48,788 nucleotides of DNA from Streptomyces diastatochromogenes. GTDB taxonomy: Bacteria; Actinomycetota; Actinomycetes; Streptomycetales; Streptomycetaceae. Location of the stretch: positions 1 through 48,788 of the forward strand of contig LRTP01000277.1 in NCBI GenBank assembly GCA_001550305.1, given 5' to 3'. Under the pieces are notes generated by a model that made no database searches, was not told the DNA's origin, and saw only the letters and a program-made list of their open reading frames with translations. The position numbers and the translations under genes are program-made. Below, in pieces: positions 33,005-42,076 of the stretch (within the stretch, counting starts at the first letter, position 1; the number at the start of each line of letters is the position of its first letter).

Positions 33005-34541
33005 GTTCTTTCTTTGACCTTTCAACCGCTGCAAGGCGTTGATCGTCTTCTTGACACAGCGCCACCTTGCGGACGTAGACCGTAATGCGCGCCCCTGTGA
33101 CACGAGTTGTTCCAAACTCACGATAATAGCGCTTCAAGGTCCTTGTTTTTGCTTCCTCCTGGGAGTTTGTGTCCGAGTGTGCACCCTCTGGATCGCGGAC
33201 CGCGACGATCCGGCTGAATTTCAGAATGCGTGCCGGTATGTCTTGGGCGGGAAGCTCGATTCCGGCGAGCGTGTTAGAAAAAGAGGGGTCCTGTACCAGG
33301 GCCAGATCCGTCAGGAACCGCGTGTCTTCACGGTTGGCTCCGGTCCAGACTCGGTGTCGGCCCGGCAGATAGAGCAGTCCGTCGCCGGGACGAGCTGCAT
33401 GCCGTACGGCGTTGCCGGTGGCGATCACGTCATCGTGTCGACTTTGGGGCATCCGCAGGTAAAGGCTCGGCGGGAGGAGCGCGGCCAGCACCGCAACGGC
33501 TGCGACCCACGAAGTCCGAGAAGACAGCTGCCGTCTGTGGAAACGATCGATCCCTGCACCCAGCAGCAACGCGAATCCGATACTGCTGTAGAGAACGTAT
33601 CGGTCGACAAAAAGAGGCTTGACCGGTGAGAGAAGGAGCAGCAGGAGGCCGGGGAGTACGAGGATCGGCAGGGCCAGGGCCGGCAGTTGTATCGACCCCC
33701 TGACATTCATCGGACGCCGGGCACATCTCATGCCCACGGTCACCATGGCCAAGAACCCCAGAAACTGCACCGGATCGGGCCAGGCGATCCAGGAAACCTG
33801 TCCCGACTCCCCCGAACTGCGGATGGCCAGCGGCAGCAGCCCGACCACGATGCACGCGACAGTCACGCTCCACGCCCTCAACGCTGGACGTGGAACGCCG
33901 GATACTAGCAACGTGATGCCGTGTGCGGCCAGGGCGAATACAGCGAACTCATGGAGCAGGCAGGCAAGCAGCATGGTGGAGCCGTAGGCCGTCCACCGCC
34001 ACCGTGTGTGGCGTACGACGCAGGCGACCAGCGCATAGGTCGCCCAGGTGACGAGGGCGCACACCATGGCGTAGGAACGGCCTTCTTGTGTGTACTGCTG
34101 GATCTGCGGGACAAGGGGAAACACCAGTCCGGCCAGCAGCCCGGCGCGAATTCCCGCCAGGCGTAGCCCCAGAAGTCCGACTCCGGCCGCTGCCGCGGAC
34201 ATCGCCAGCACCGACGGCAGCCGCAATGTCAGCAAACCGCCACCGACGAGGCCATAGATTTCGTGCATGATGGCGTAGTAAAAGGCGTGGACCAGATCAA
34301 CGTGCTGGGCGGTGCGCCATATTTGGGTCAGATCGCGGTGCGCGAGCTGATAGGTGACGGACTCGTCGCCCCACATACTGTTCTGCCTGCGGATGCCCCA
34401 CAGTCCAAGCGTGAACGTCACGGTCATGGGCACGATCGCGACAAAGGCCTTGCTACGGAATCGGGTGAGGCCGCTGGAGAACAGGGCAGCCTTTGCCGGC
34501 TGCGGTGCTTGCTCACGGATGCTACTGATCTCGAACTCCAA
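32952..34541 (-). CDS. GT39-like membrane glycosyltransferase
   Basis: The 529-residue protein has about eleven membrane helices. Its first external loop contains RQNSMWGDESVTYQLAHRDL, with the acidic DE pair that is catalytic in GT-C enzymes of the GT39/ArnT (PMT_2) type, followed by HVDLVHAFYYAIMHEIYGL. It should transfer a sugar from a polyprenyl-phosphate donor outside the membrane. The soluble end (residues ~400-529) carries DPEGAHSDTNSQEEAKT and is variable. It diverges from the OmpR/kinase genes 280 bases away, which might control it. Confidence 0.85.
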   Translation of the reverse strand: MEFEISSIREQAPQPAKAALFSSGLTRFRSKAFVAIVPMTVTFTLGLWGIRRQNSMWGDESVTYQLAHRDLTQIWRTAQHVDLVHAFYYAIMHEIYGLVGGGLLTLRLPSVLAMSAAAAGVGLLGLRLAGIRAGLLAGLVFPLVPQIQQYTQEGRSYAMVCALVTWATYALVACVVRHTRWRWTAYGSTMLLACLLHEFAVFALAAHGITLLVSGVPRPALRAWSVTVACIVVGLLPLAIRSSGESGQVSWIAWPDPVQFLGFLAMVTVGMRCARRPMNVRGSIQLPALALPILVLPGLLLLLLSPVKPLFVDRYVLYSSIGFALLLGAGIDRFHRRQLSSRTSWVAAVAVLAALLPPSLYLRMPQSRHDDVIATGNAVRHAARPGDGLLYLPGRHRVWTGANREDTRFLTDLALVQDPSFSNTLAGIELPAQDIPARILKFSRIVAVRDPEGAHSDTNSQEEAKTRTLKRYYREFGTTRVTGARITVYVRKVALCQEDDQRLAAVERSKKELRAGASSPPIWHARRAE

Positions 34542-34820
34542 GGCTTGGACCGCATGGACGGGGACGCGGGAAGTGAGCAGGCGGAGCGGTGAAAGCGAAG
34601 AAAAAGCTCACAGCCTCAGCTCACCGAGCAGGGCTGTGGGTCCGGGAGGGGCGACTGTCCCGGGTACGGCGGGACCACGGTCGTCACTAGGCTTCGGCAG
34701 CAGGGTCTTTCAGAGGCAACAAGGGCGCCGTCAGCGTGCCCGGCCTCTGCTGACGCGATGCTGACCCAACCTGATCACGGCATCAGGAAGCCGTGCGGGG
34801 ACTGTGCGACGCTGCACAAC

Positions 34821-35501
34821 ATGCGCATCCTGGTGATCGAAGACGAGATAGATCTCGCTCGGACCCTGCACACCGGTCTGACCGCCGAGGGCTACACCGT
34901 CGATCTCGCCCACGACGGCCGACAGGGACTGTGGATGGCCCGCACCGGCGAATACGCTCTCGTCGTCCTGGACCTGATGCTGCCCGGACTCAACGGTTAC
35001 AAGGTGTGCGCCCAGCTGCGCCGCGAGGGCAACACGACTCCCATCCTGGTGCTCACCGCGAAGGACGGCGAGTGGGATCAGGCCGAGGCCCTGGACACCG
35101 GGGCCGACGACTACTTGGCCAAGCCGTTTTCCTACGTGGTGCTCGTCGCGCGGCTGCGCGCCCTGGTGCGGCGGGCTCCCACGACCGCACCGCCGGTCCT
35201 TGCCGTGGGCGACCTCTCGGTGGATGTCGCCACCCGCGTCTGCCGCCGGGCCGGCACCCGGGTGGACCTCACGCCTCGCGAGTTCGCGGTGCTGGAGCTG
35301 CTGACCCGCCGGGCGGGACAGGCGGTCTCGAAGGATGACCTGCTGCATCATGCGTGGCCCGACGAGGCGTGGGACCCCAATCTGGTGGAGGCACGCGTCA
35401 GCGCGCTCCGCAAGAAGGTGGACGCCGCGTTCGGCCGGCGGTCCCTGCAGACCGTCCGGGGTATCGGCTACCGGCTGGTGGACGACCGTGAACGCGCTTG
35501 A
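34821..35501 (+). CDS. OmpR/PhoB-family response regulator
   Basis: The 226-residue protein has a receiver domain with acidic pocket ILVIEDEIDLA, phospho-acceptor Asp in VVLDLMLPGLNGYKV, and Thr/Lys switch residues in VLTAKDG and LAKPFSYVVLVARL. A C-terminal winged helix (VDLTPREFAVLELLTRRAGQ, then VEARVSALRKKVD and RGIGYRLVDD) binds DNA. ATG 34821 starts exactly at strand 1. The kinase gene overlaps its last 14 bases, so they form one two-component operon. Confidence 0.95.
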   Translation: MRILVIEDEIDLARTLHTGLTAEGYTVDLAHDGRQGLWMARTGEYALVVLDLMLPGLNGYKVCAQLRREGNTTPILVLTAKDGEWDQAEALDTGADDYLAKPFSYVVLVARLRALVRRAPTTAPPVLAVGDLSVDVATRVCRRAGTRVDLTPREFAVLELLTRRAGQAVSKDDLLHHAWPDEAWDPNLVEARVSALRKKVDAAFGRRSLQTVRGIGYRLVDDRERA

Positions 35502-36957
35502 GCCGCGGCGCCGTTGGTGGCCGCGTTCGGTACGGGCCCGCGCCGCCCTCGCCGCCGCCTCGGCCGCCGCCGTCGTCCTGGTCGGCATCGGCTGGTGGGT
35601 CCACCGTGACGTGTACCACCAGAGCATGGACACCACCACGGCGCAGGCCCAGGAACAACTCTGGGGACTCGTCGGGCAGTTGGAGCAGGGGGTCGCTCCT
35701 GACGACAGAAGTGCCCTGCCCTACGAGATCGTCGCCACCGGCCGCCGCTCGTCAGTCGCCCACAGCTTCGTCATGGACGGCTTCGACTCCGGAACCCGGC
35801 ACGTGCTGCCCGCCCCGCCTGCGGCCGGGAAGCCCGAGTGGAACATCCGTACCGTCCGCATGCCCGCGCGGCACGACGACGTGTACGGGAGTGCCGACCT
35901 GTCCGACCGGACCTTCCGGGCCATGACCGCCGACGTCGAGGCCCGCGCACTCGGCCACGCCAAGGCCACCGCCCTGGGCGTCACCGACGACGCCAGGCTA
36001 CGGGTCTACGTCGTCCTGGTCCCGCAGGCCGCCGAGGCGGTCGTCACGACCGCCGACGGCCTGCTGCTGCGCGCCGGGATCGCCGGTCTCGTCTTGATCG
36101 CCGCTGTTGCCTACACCGCAACTCGGCTCGCCCTGCGGCCGGTCGAGGCCATCCGCGCCCGCACCGCGTCGGTCACCGCGACCGACCCCCGCGAACGCGT
36201 CGACGTCCCCGACACGGGTGACGAGATCGCCGCCCTGGCCACCACCATCAACGTCACCCTTCAGCGCCTCGACGACGCCGCCACCCAGCAGCGGCGCTTC
36301 GTCGCGGACGCTGCCCACGAACTGCGCAGTCCCCTCACCACGCTGCTGGCGAGCCTGGAAGTCGCGCTCGCCTATCCCGAGCGCACCGACTGGCCTGCCG
36401 CGACCACCACCGCCGCACGGCAGACCCGCCGACTCCAGGCTCTTGCCGAGGATCTCCTGCTCCTTGCCCGCCTCGATGCCCGCGTCCCGGTGCCCAGGCC
36501 CGCCACGGTCGACCTGGCAGCTCTCGCCTCCCGACTGACCGAGCAATACCCGCTGGCCGACCGTCCGTTGTCCCTCACATGTGACACCACTGGTCCCGCA
36601 CTCGTTCACGGCAACCGGAACGAACTCGAGCGGCTGCTGCGCAACCTCGTCGACAACGCCGTCCGCCATGCCGCGGAGCACATCCTGATCACCGTCCGGA
36701 ATCAGGGCGGCTGGGTCGTCACCACGGTGCACAACGACGGACCGGGCGTGCCCGCCGGGGACGCTGAGCGAATCTTCAAACGCTTCACCCGGCTCGACGA
36801 CGCCCGCTCGCGCGATTCCGGCGGCACCGGCCTGGGGCTCGCCATCGCCCGCGACCTCGCCCGCTGTCACCACGGCACGCTCACCCTCACGGGCCGGACA
36901 CCCGGCGCATGTTTTCTGCTGCGCCTGCCCGAGGCGCCCAGCCCAGGCGGAGAATAA
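35488..36957 (+). CDS. Sensor histidine kinase
   Basis: The 489-residue kinase has a membrane helix (ALAAASAAAVVLVGIGWWVH), an external sensor region of ~150 residues, a second helix (GIAGLVLIAAVAYTATRLAL) and a HAMP domain. The H-box is RRFVADAAHELRSPLTTLLA. The ATP-binding domain has the N box NELERLLRNLVDNAVRHAAE, HNDGPGVP and GGTGLGLAIARDLA. GTG 35488 overlaps the regulator gene by 14 bases. It phosphorylates the OmpR-type partner; the stimulus is unknown. It ends 175 bases before a dead SDR gene on the other strand. Confidence 0.95.
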   Translation: MNALEPRRRWWPRSVRARAALAAASAAAVVLVGIGWWVHRDVYHQSMDTTTAQAQEQLWGLVGQLEQGVAPDDRSALPYEIVATGRRSSVAHSFVMDGFDSGTRHVLPAPPAAGKPEWNIRTVRMPARHDDVYGSADLSDRTFRAMTADVEARALGHAKATALGVTDDARLRVYVVLVPQAAEAVVTTADGLLLRAGIAGLVLIAAVAYTATRLALRPVEAIRARTASVTATDPRERVDVPDTGDEIAALATTINVTLQRLDDAATQQRRFVADAAHELRSPLTTLLASLEVALAYPERTDWPAATTTAARQTRRLQALAEDLLLLARLDARVPVPRPATVDLAALASRLTEQYPLADRPLSLTCDTTGPALVHGNRNELERLLRNLVDNAVRHAAEHILITVRNQGGWVVTTVHNDGPGVPAGDAERIFKRFTRLDDARSRDSGGTGLGLAIARDLARCHHGTLTLTGRTPGACFLLRLPEAPSPGGE

Positions 36958-37131
36958 TGTGCCCTCCGCGGTGCGAGCAGCAGGGCCTTCATGGACCGAG
37001 GCTGGAGACATCTCGCGTGCCAGGTGATCCCGCGACGCCGGGTCGTCGAGCGGACCTGGGGCCGACTCATGCACACCGTCATCTCGCTCGCGACTACGAG
37101 ACCCGGCCGCACCGCTCCAAAGCGCGGAGAG

Positions 37132-37492
37132 TCACGACTTCGCGGCGGGGCCGGGCCCTAGTAGGTAGCCGCCGTCGGCGACGAACTCCGCGCCGGTCGA
37201 GTAGCCCACGTCGTCCGACGCGACGAACAGCACAAGGCTGCTGATCTCGTCGACGTCGGCCAGGCGCGGAATCGACTGGTCGTCGATGCCGACGATGAGC
37301 TCGCCGGTGGCACGGCAGCGGTCCAGTCCTGTTCACTCGTGACGTCGAGCTGGGCAGGTCGGCGACCTGCTCCCGTTGGCGGGCCCCGATGACCACGCGG
37401 GCGTCCTCGGCGGCGAAGCGGCGGACCATGCCGACGCCCAAGGCACCGGCGGCGCCGGTGATGATGACGGTCCTGTCGGTGAAGCGGGGCAT
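37132..37492 (-). pseudogene. Short-chain dehydrogenase, internally deleted
   Basis: The start MPRFTDRTVIITGAAGALGV, then RRFAAEDARVVIGARQREQV, is a good SDR Rossmann N-terminus with the TGxxxGxG motif. After about residue 40 the frame is lost, and the C-terminus appears in another frame: ADVDEISSLVLFVASDDVGY and STGAEFVADGGYLLGPG, ending at 37132. The catalytic Ser-Tyr-Lys part is missing, so about 130 residues were deleted. Confidence 0.85.
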
Positions 37493-37529
37493 GCGCGGAT
37501 GTCCTTTCCGGTGGGTCGGCACCAGGGCG

Positions 37530-38381
37530 TCACTCCGAGGGTGGGGTGAAGTCGTTCCGGTCGGTGGAGAAGGCGATCTCGCGCTGGGCCTCAGCGCTTT
37601 CCAGCCGAGCGGTGAGGGCGTCGCGGACCAGGCTGTAGGCGTCGGAACCGAGGAGCTGACGCCGCGGCGGCTCCTTGAGGTCGCCGATGCGGATCATGGC
37701 TTCGGCGACTTTTCGCGGGTCACCGGGCATGGCCTCCAGGGGGACGCTGTTCTTGCCGTGGGTGAAGTCCGCGGCCTGCGTGCCGGCGTAGGCGGGCAGC
37801 GCTGAAGGGGTGATGTCCGCCGCGCCGTAGAAGTCGGTGGCGACCATGCCCGGTTCGATCAACGTGGTGTGGATGCCGAACGGCTCGGTCTCCAGGGCGT
37901 ACGCCTCGAAGAAGCCCTCGATGCCCCACTTGCTCGTGTGATAGAGCGACATGGCGGGGAAGGCGATGAGGCCGCCCATGCTGGAGGTCTGCAGGAGATT
38001 GCCACCGCCCTGGGCGCGCAGGTGTGGCGTCACCGCGCGGGCGAGCTGGATGGGTGCGATCACGTTGGTGTCGATCTGGCGCTGGATCTGCTCGTCGGTC
38101 AGCTCCTCGGCCAGGCCGATGAGACCGTAGCCGGCGTTGGACACCACCACGTCGATGCGTCCGAGCTCGGCGAACGTGCTGTCCACGACCTTCCTCATGT
38201 GCGCGGTGTCGGTCACGTCCAGCTCCGCGCGCCACAGCCGGTCGCCGTGGCGCGCGGCCAGGTCGTCGAGGCGCACGGGATTGCGCAAGGTGGCGGCGAC
38301 GCGGTCGCCGCGCTCCAGCAGCAGCTCGGTCATCTGGCGGCCGAAGCCACTGGAGGTTCCGGTGATGAACCAGGTCCTCAT
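37530..38381 (-). CDS. Short-chain dehydrogenase/reductase
   Basis: The 283-residue protein has cofactor motif WFITGTSSGFGRQM at residues 3-16, the structural motif VVVSNAGYGLIG, catalytic Ser in LLQTSSMGGLIAF and catalytic YHTSK. It is a classical NADPH-type SDR of the kind that reduces small carbonyl compounds. ATG 38381 has GGAG a few bases upstream (GAGGAGTACCC). It is divergent from a LysR gene across about 117 bases, a common arrangement in which the LysR protein activates the neighbour. Confidence 0.93.
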   Translation of the reverse strand: MRTWFITGTSSGFGRQMTELLLERGDRVAATLRNPVRLDDLAARHGDRLWRAELDVTDTAHMRKVVDSTFAELGRIDVVVSNAGYGLIGLAEELTDEQIQRQIDTNVIAPIQLARAVTPHLRAQGGGNLLQTSSMGGLIAFPAMSLYHTSKWGIEGFFEAYALETEPFGIHTTLIEPGMVATDFYGAADITPSALPAYAGTQAADFTHGKNSVPLEAMPGDPRKVAEAMIRIGDLKEPPRRQLLGSDAYSLVRDALTARLESAEAQREIAFSTDRNDFTPPSE

Positions 38382-38471
38382 GTGGGTACTCCTCGGGTCG
38401 GGCGGTTGGTTCCTGACCTTCACTAAAGCGCTGCGCCGCGGCACGATCAACGACGAACGCTCGCATGTTCA

Positions 38472-38486
38472 ACAGGCAGAACCTGT
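38472..38486. promoter_or_regulatory. Probable LysR binding site
   Basis: ACAGG and CCTGT form an inverted repeat with spacer CAGAA, embedded in a T-N11-A setting within the SDR/LysR divergent promoter, 12 bases before the LysR start. The position fits LysR autoregulation. Confidence 0.5.
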
Positions 38487-38498
38487 CAATATGGTGGC

Positions 38499-39467
38499 AT
38501 GGAGCTACGCCAGCTGGAGTACGCCGTTGCCGTCGCCGAGGAACTGCACTTCGGCCGGGCCGCGGCCCGGATGCATGTCACTCAGCAATCGGTCAGCGAG
38601 CAGATCCGCCGTCTGGAACGCGAACTCGGCGCCCCTCTGTTCACCCGCACCAGCCGCCGCGTGACCCTGACCGAGGTGGGCGAGGCGTTCCTGCCCGAGG
38701 CACGCAGCGCCATCGCCGCCGTCCGTCATGCTCTCGACGTCGGCCGCCGCGCCGCCACCGGCACGGTCGACGAAATCCGTCTGGGGTACGCAGAGGATCT
38801 TGGGCCGCGCCTGTTCCAACTCGCGGTGCCCGCGCTCCACGCCCGCTTTCCCGCCATCCGGCTGACCCCGCGACCGATGACCACTACCGCCCAGTTGTCC
38901 GAGCTCAGCGACCGCAGCCTCGACCTCGGCTTCTGCTGGACCGCCCAGCACCCTCCCGAGCTGGCCTCACTGCTGGTGGCCCGCGAACCGCTCGTGGTCG
39001 CACTCGCCGCCGGTCATCCCCTCGCGGCCTCGGACACGATCGACCCCGTCCAGCTGTCCCACCAGCCCCTTGTCATCGTCGAGCGCGAGGTCAACCCCTG
39101 GCTGCACGATCACTTCGTCAGCCAGCTCGAGTCCCGCGGCGCCACGGTGACCGTCCACCGCGAGATCTCCAGCCTCGACCGGCTCCTCCCCTTGGTGCTC
39201 ACCGGCTCGGCCATCGGACTCACCATCACCAGCGCAGCCGCGGCAAGGCCCTTCGCGGGAATCGTATACCGCCCCTTCACCGACCCGAGCCCCTACGCCG
39301 ACCACCGCATCGTCTGGCGCCGCGACAACACCAACCCCGCCGTCACCGCGCTCGTCGACATCGTCCGCGAGCTGCGCGACACGGCGGCCTTCCTCCCGCC
39401 CGAAGTCCCACACGCATCCGACATGCCACACCGCGGCAGCACCACCGGCGGCGTGAGGCCGGACTGA
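38499..39467 (+). CDS. LysR-family transcriptional regulator
   Basis: The 322-residue protein begins with a typical LysR winged helix: MELRQLEYAVAVAEELHFGR, AAARMHVTQQSVSEQIRRLE and FTRTSRRVTLTEVGEAFLPE. A periplasmic-binding-like effector domain follows (IRLGYAEDLGPRLFQLAVPA, REPLVVALAAGHPLAASDTI). It probably controls the divergent SDR. The effector is unknown. ATG 38499 starts at the usual family position. Confidence 0.93.
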   Translation: MELRQLEYAVAVAEELHFGRAAARMHVTQQSVSEQIRRLERELGAPLFTRTSRRVTLTEVGEAFLPEARSAIAAVRHALDVGRRAATGTVDEIRLGYAEDLGPRLFQLAVPALHARFPAIRLTPRPMTTTAQLSELSDRSLDLGFCWTAQHPPELASLLVAREPLVVALAAGHPLAASDTIDPVQLSHQPLVIVEREVNPWLHDHFVSQLESRGATVTVHREISSLDRLLPLVLTGSAIGLTITSAAAARPFAGIVYRPFTDPSPYADHRIVWRRDNTNPAVTALVDIVRELRDTAAFLPPEVPHASDMPHRGSTTGGVRPD

Positions 39468-39527
39468 TCGAATTCGGTGGCGGCGGCAACGACTCGCCGG
39501 TTCCCGGCAGCCCCGAGGCTGCTGAAG

Positions 39528-39568
39528 ATGAGGGGCCGGTACGCGGGTTGCGCGTACCGGCCCCTCAT
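39528..39568. terminator. Perfect 18-bp bidirectional terminator
   Basis: ATGAGGGGCCGGTACGCG pairs perfectly with its complement at 39551-39568 around GGTTG. It lies between the convergent LysR and surface-protein genes. Confidence 0.85.
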
Positions 39569-39589
39569 GTGTGTTCATCCGCCGCGAGG

Positions 39590-41869
39590 CTACTCCTGGG
39601 CGGTCTTGCGGCGGCGCATCCACCACACGAGCGCCCCGCCGGCCACGGCGAGGGCGGCGGCGATACCCGAGATCAGGCCGATCGGGGAGTCGTTGCCGGT
39701 GTGCGCGAGGTCACCGCCGGGCTCGCTGGGTGCGGGCGTGGCGGGTGGCGGGGTGTGCGTGCTTCCGCCGCCTCCACCGCTGTGGGTCGGGGTGGGGGTC
39801 GGCTTACCCGTGTGCCTCGGTGTCGGGGTCGGCGTGGGTGTAGGTGTGGAGGTGCCGGTGTCGTCGGCGGCCGTGTTCGCGCCGAGGAGGACCCGTCCCG
39901 TCGTGTCGGTGTTGTCGGTGAGGGTCTTCACGCTGGTCTGCGCCTGTCGGGGCAGGTAGCGGTGCTGGGCGGTGAAGCGTGCCTTGCTGACGTTGTGCTT
40001 GGGCTGCTTGGACATGTCGACGCCGCCCACGAGGTAGACCTGGACGGTGCCGTTCGCAGGAATCTTGTACTCGAACTCGCCGTGGGTGTAGATGTACCGG
40101 TACTTGTTGAACAGGGCCTCGCGGGTCCAGTTCTGGTTGGGCGCGCGCAGCGGCCAGCGGGAGACATCACCACTGTTGATGATCTTGTGGTAGTCGGTGG
40201 GCGCCTTGGCGTCCTGCTGGCGAATGTACTCGGCCGCGACGCGGGCGGTGTAGACGCGCCGCAGGTCGGCGTACTGGGGTGCGGTGTTGATGGTCTTCTC
40301 CACCGCGGGGACGATCATCTGGTCGATGACGCGCTGTGCCGCCTTGGTTTCGGCCTCGTTCGGAGTGCAGATCGGCGTGCCGGGGCCGGGAGTGATCGTG
40401 GTCTGCGCGGTCGACTTCAGACGCAGCGGGGTGTCAAGGATGTAGACGCCGCCGTCCTGCTCGCGGACCTGCGCGGTCTTCGGCTCGATCCAGTTGCGCA
40501 GGCCGGGCATGCACGGGTAGCCGTTCTGCTTGGGCAGGGCCGCCCAATAGCGTTTGCCGAGGTCGGTATCGGGGTCCATGGCCTTGTAGAAGTCGTGCTT
40601 CATCTGGAGGTCGGCTTCCAGGAGCACGCGGCCGGCGTCGGTCTTGCCGAACTTGGCGTCCATGATGCGGTCCGGCTCATCCGGGTTGAGGTTGACCCAG
40701 AACTTGTCGGGACTCAGGGCGAGCCAGGTGAAGAACGCGTCCGAGATGAGCTGGGCCTTGGCCTTGCCTCCCCATCCGGACTTCTCGGTGGGGTCTTCGT
40801 TCGCGTCGAACGCGAAGTCGACGCCCTTGCCCTTGACCGGCTTGCCGATGTACTTCAGGTCCAGGGTGGAGAAGTCGACGCCGCCGGGGCCACGGGGCAG
40901 ACCACCCGGGTTGGCGACGTTCCTGCGGTTCAGGTATTCCGCCATGTCCTTCGGGGTGGGCCGCGACTCGCGGATCAGGTCGGTGGCGCCGCCGCGGGTG
41001 GTGCCGGACTGGCCCGGGGGCTCCAGCAGACCACTCGTGGCGCGCTGTCCGCCCTTGGGGGCGAGCTCCACGCGGTCGGAGCGGTAGTTGTACTCGGTGA
41101 CCCGGTCCCCGGCGATCTGGCGCATGTCTCCCAGGAACTTCTTCGCGTCGGCCTTCTGGGGCTCGGCGAAGACGAACTTGGCGCGACTGTTCTTCCAGTT
41201 GGGGTCCTTGGCCCATGCCAGGTCCTTGGGGATTTCTCTACGGTCCGGGCTGCCGTTGGACTTGATCTCCAGGATCTGCTTGGTGCGCGTGTTGAAGGCG
41301 TCGAGCTTGCGCCGGTAGGTCTTGCCGGTGTCGGGGTCCTTGAACTCGACCTCCTTCTGGCAGATCCAGTCCGGTCCGACCAGCCCGTGATCCTTGATCA
41401 CCTTCCGTTCGAAGGCCTTGCCGCGGGGGTCGTTCCCGGAGTTCGTGATGAACTTCGCGTCCCGGTAGTCCTCGAACTTGGGGTATTTGTCCTTCTGTTG
41501 GAGCCACCTCCACCAGACCCGGTCAGGCTGTGTCGCCGGGGCCTTGGTCAGCTGGGACAGTGCAGCTTCCTTGGCGGCGGACGGCGGCCCGAGGCCGTCC
41601 CACTCCTTCGCAGGGTTGACGTACTCGTATTCGTCCCACTGGGACTTCGCGCGGGAGGCGTCGAACTCCGGCAGATCAACGGTCGGGCTGGTGCTGCTGG
41701 GCAGGCCGTACAACTCGTCACAGCGCTTGCCCGGGTCCAGCGGCTTCGGTGCGGCGGTCGCTAAGGTGATTCCGGGAAGCCCGGTGAGGGCCATGACCGA
41801 AGCGCACGCGAGTGCGACGGCCGACCGGCGCAGCGCACGCAACCGCCGGTTGCGTATGGGTTTTGGCAC
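39590..41869 (-). CDS. LAxTG-anchored surface protein with nuclease-like motif
   Basis: The 759-residue protein has a basic signal peptide (residues 1-40, SVMALTGLPGITLATAAP). Residues ~145-265 hold AFERKVIKDHG, RRKLDAFNTRTKQILEIKSN: E154, D190 and E201-x-K203 fit the PD-(D/E)XK nuclease pattern. A second region (~330-660) contains FWVNLNPDEPDRIMDAKFGK and a Cys pair. Then come a Pro/Thr linker, LAHTG at 721-725, a membrane helix and RRRK, a class E sortase signal. I infer a wall-linked enzyme or toxin carrier; family identity is unproven. GTG 41869 is the start. No partner gene lies on the same strand. Confidence 0.8.
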   Translation of the reverse strand: MPKPIRNRRLRALRRSAVALACASVMALTGLPGITLATAAPKPLDPGKRCDELYGLPSSTSPTVDLPEFDASRAKSQWDEYEYVNPAKEWDGLGPPSAAKEAALSQLTKAPATQPDRVWWRWLQQKDKYPKFEDYRDAKFITNSGNDPRGKAFERKVIKDHGLVGPDWICQKEVEFKDPDTGKTYRRKLDAFNTRTKQILEIKSNGSPDRREIPKDLAWAKDPNWKNSRAKFVFAEPQKADAKKFLGDMRQIAGDRVTEYNYRSDRVELAPKGGQRATSGLLEPPGQSGTTRGGATDLIRESRPTPKDMAEYLNRRNVANPGGLPRGPGGVDFSTLDLKYIGKPVKGKGVDFAFDANEDPTEKSGWGGKAKAQLISDAFFTWLALSPDKFWVNLNPDEPDRIMDAKFGKTDAGRVLLEADLQMKHDFYKAMDPDTDLGKRYWAALPKQNGYPCMPGLRNWIEPKTAQVREQDGGVYILDTPLRLKSTAQTTITPGPGTPICTPNEAETKAAQRVIDQMIVPAVEKTINTAPQYADLRRVYTARVAAEYIRQQDAKAPTDYHKIINSGDVSRWPLRAPNQNWTREALFNKYRYIYTHGEFEYKIPANGTVQVYLVGGVDMSKQPKHNVSKARFTAQHRYLPRQAQTSVKTLTDNTDTTGRVLLGANTAADDTGTSTPTPTPTPTPRHTGKPTPTPTHSGGGGGSTHTPPPATPAPSEPGGDLAHTGNDSPIGLISGIAAALAVAGGALVWWMRRRKTAQE

Positions 41870-42076
41870 GTGATGTCCCCGTGGGGGCCCAGTAGGGCAT
41901 GGGGTGTTCGTGGCGCCAGGGGCCCCCGTGGTCGATGTGGCGCCGACGAACGGAGCTCACGCTAGACACAGGTGCGTACCGGCCGTAGCCGATACACGGT
42001 TCGACAACCGGGTCAACTCCCCTTCTCCACAAGACCGTTACATCCGGATCGCGGGCTGCGGCATACGCTCGGCGAC

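Noticed and set aside
38465..41764. A 1099-residue plus-strand open frame
   Set aside because: Its first part is a shadow of the LysR gene and the rest is antisense to the surface protein gene, which has signal peptide, motifs and sorting signal. The plus frame has no known motif.
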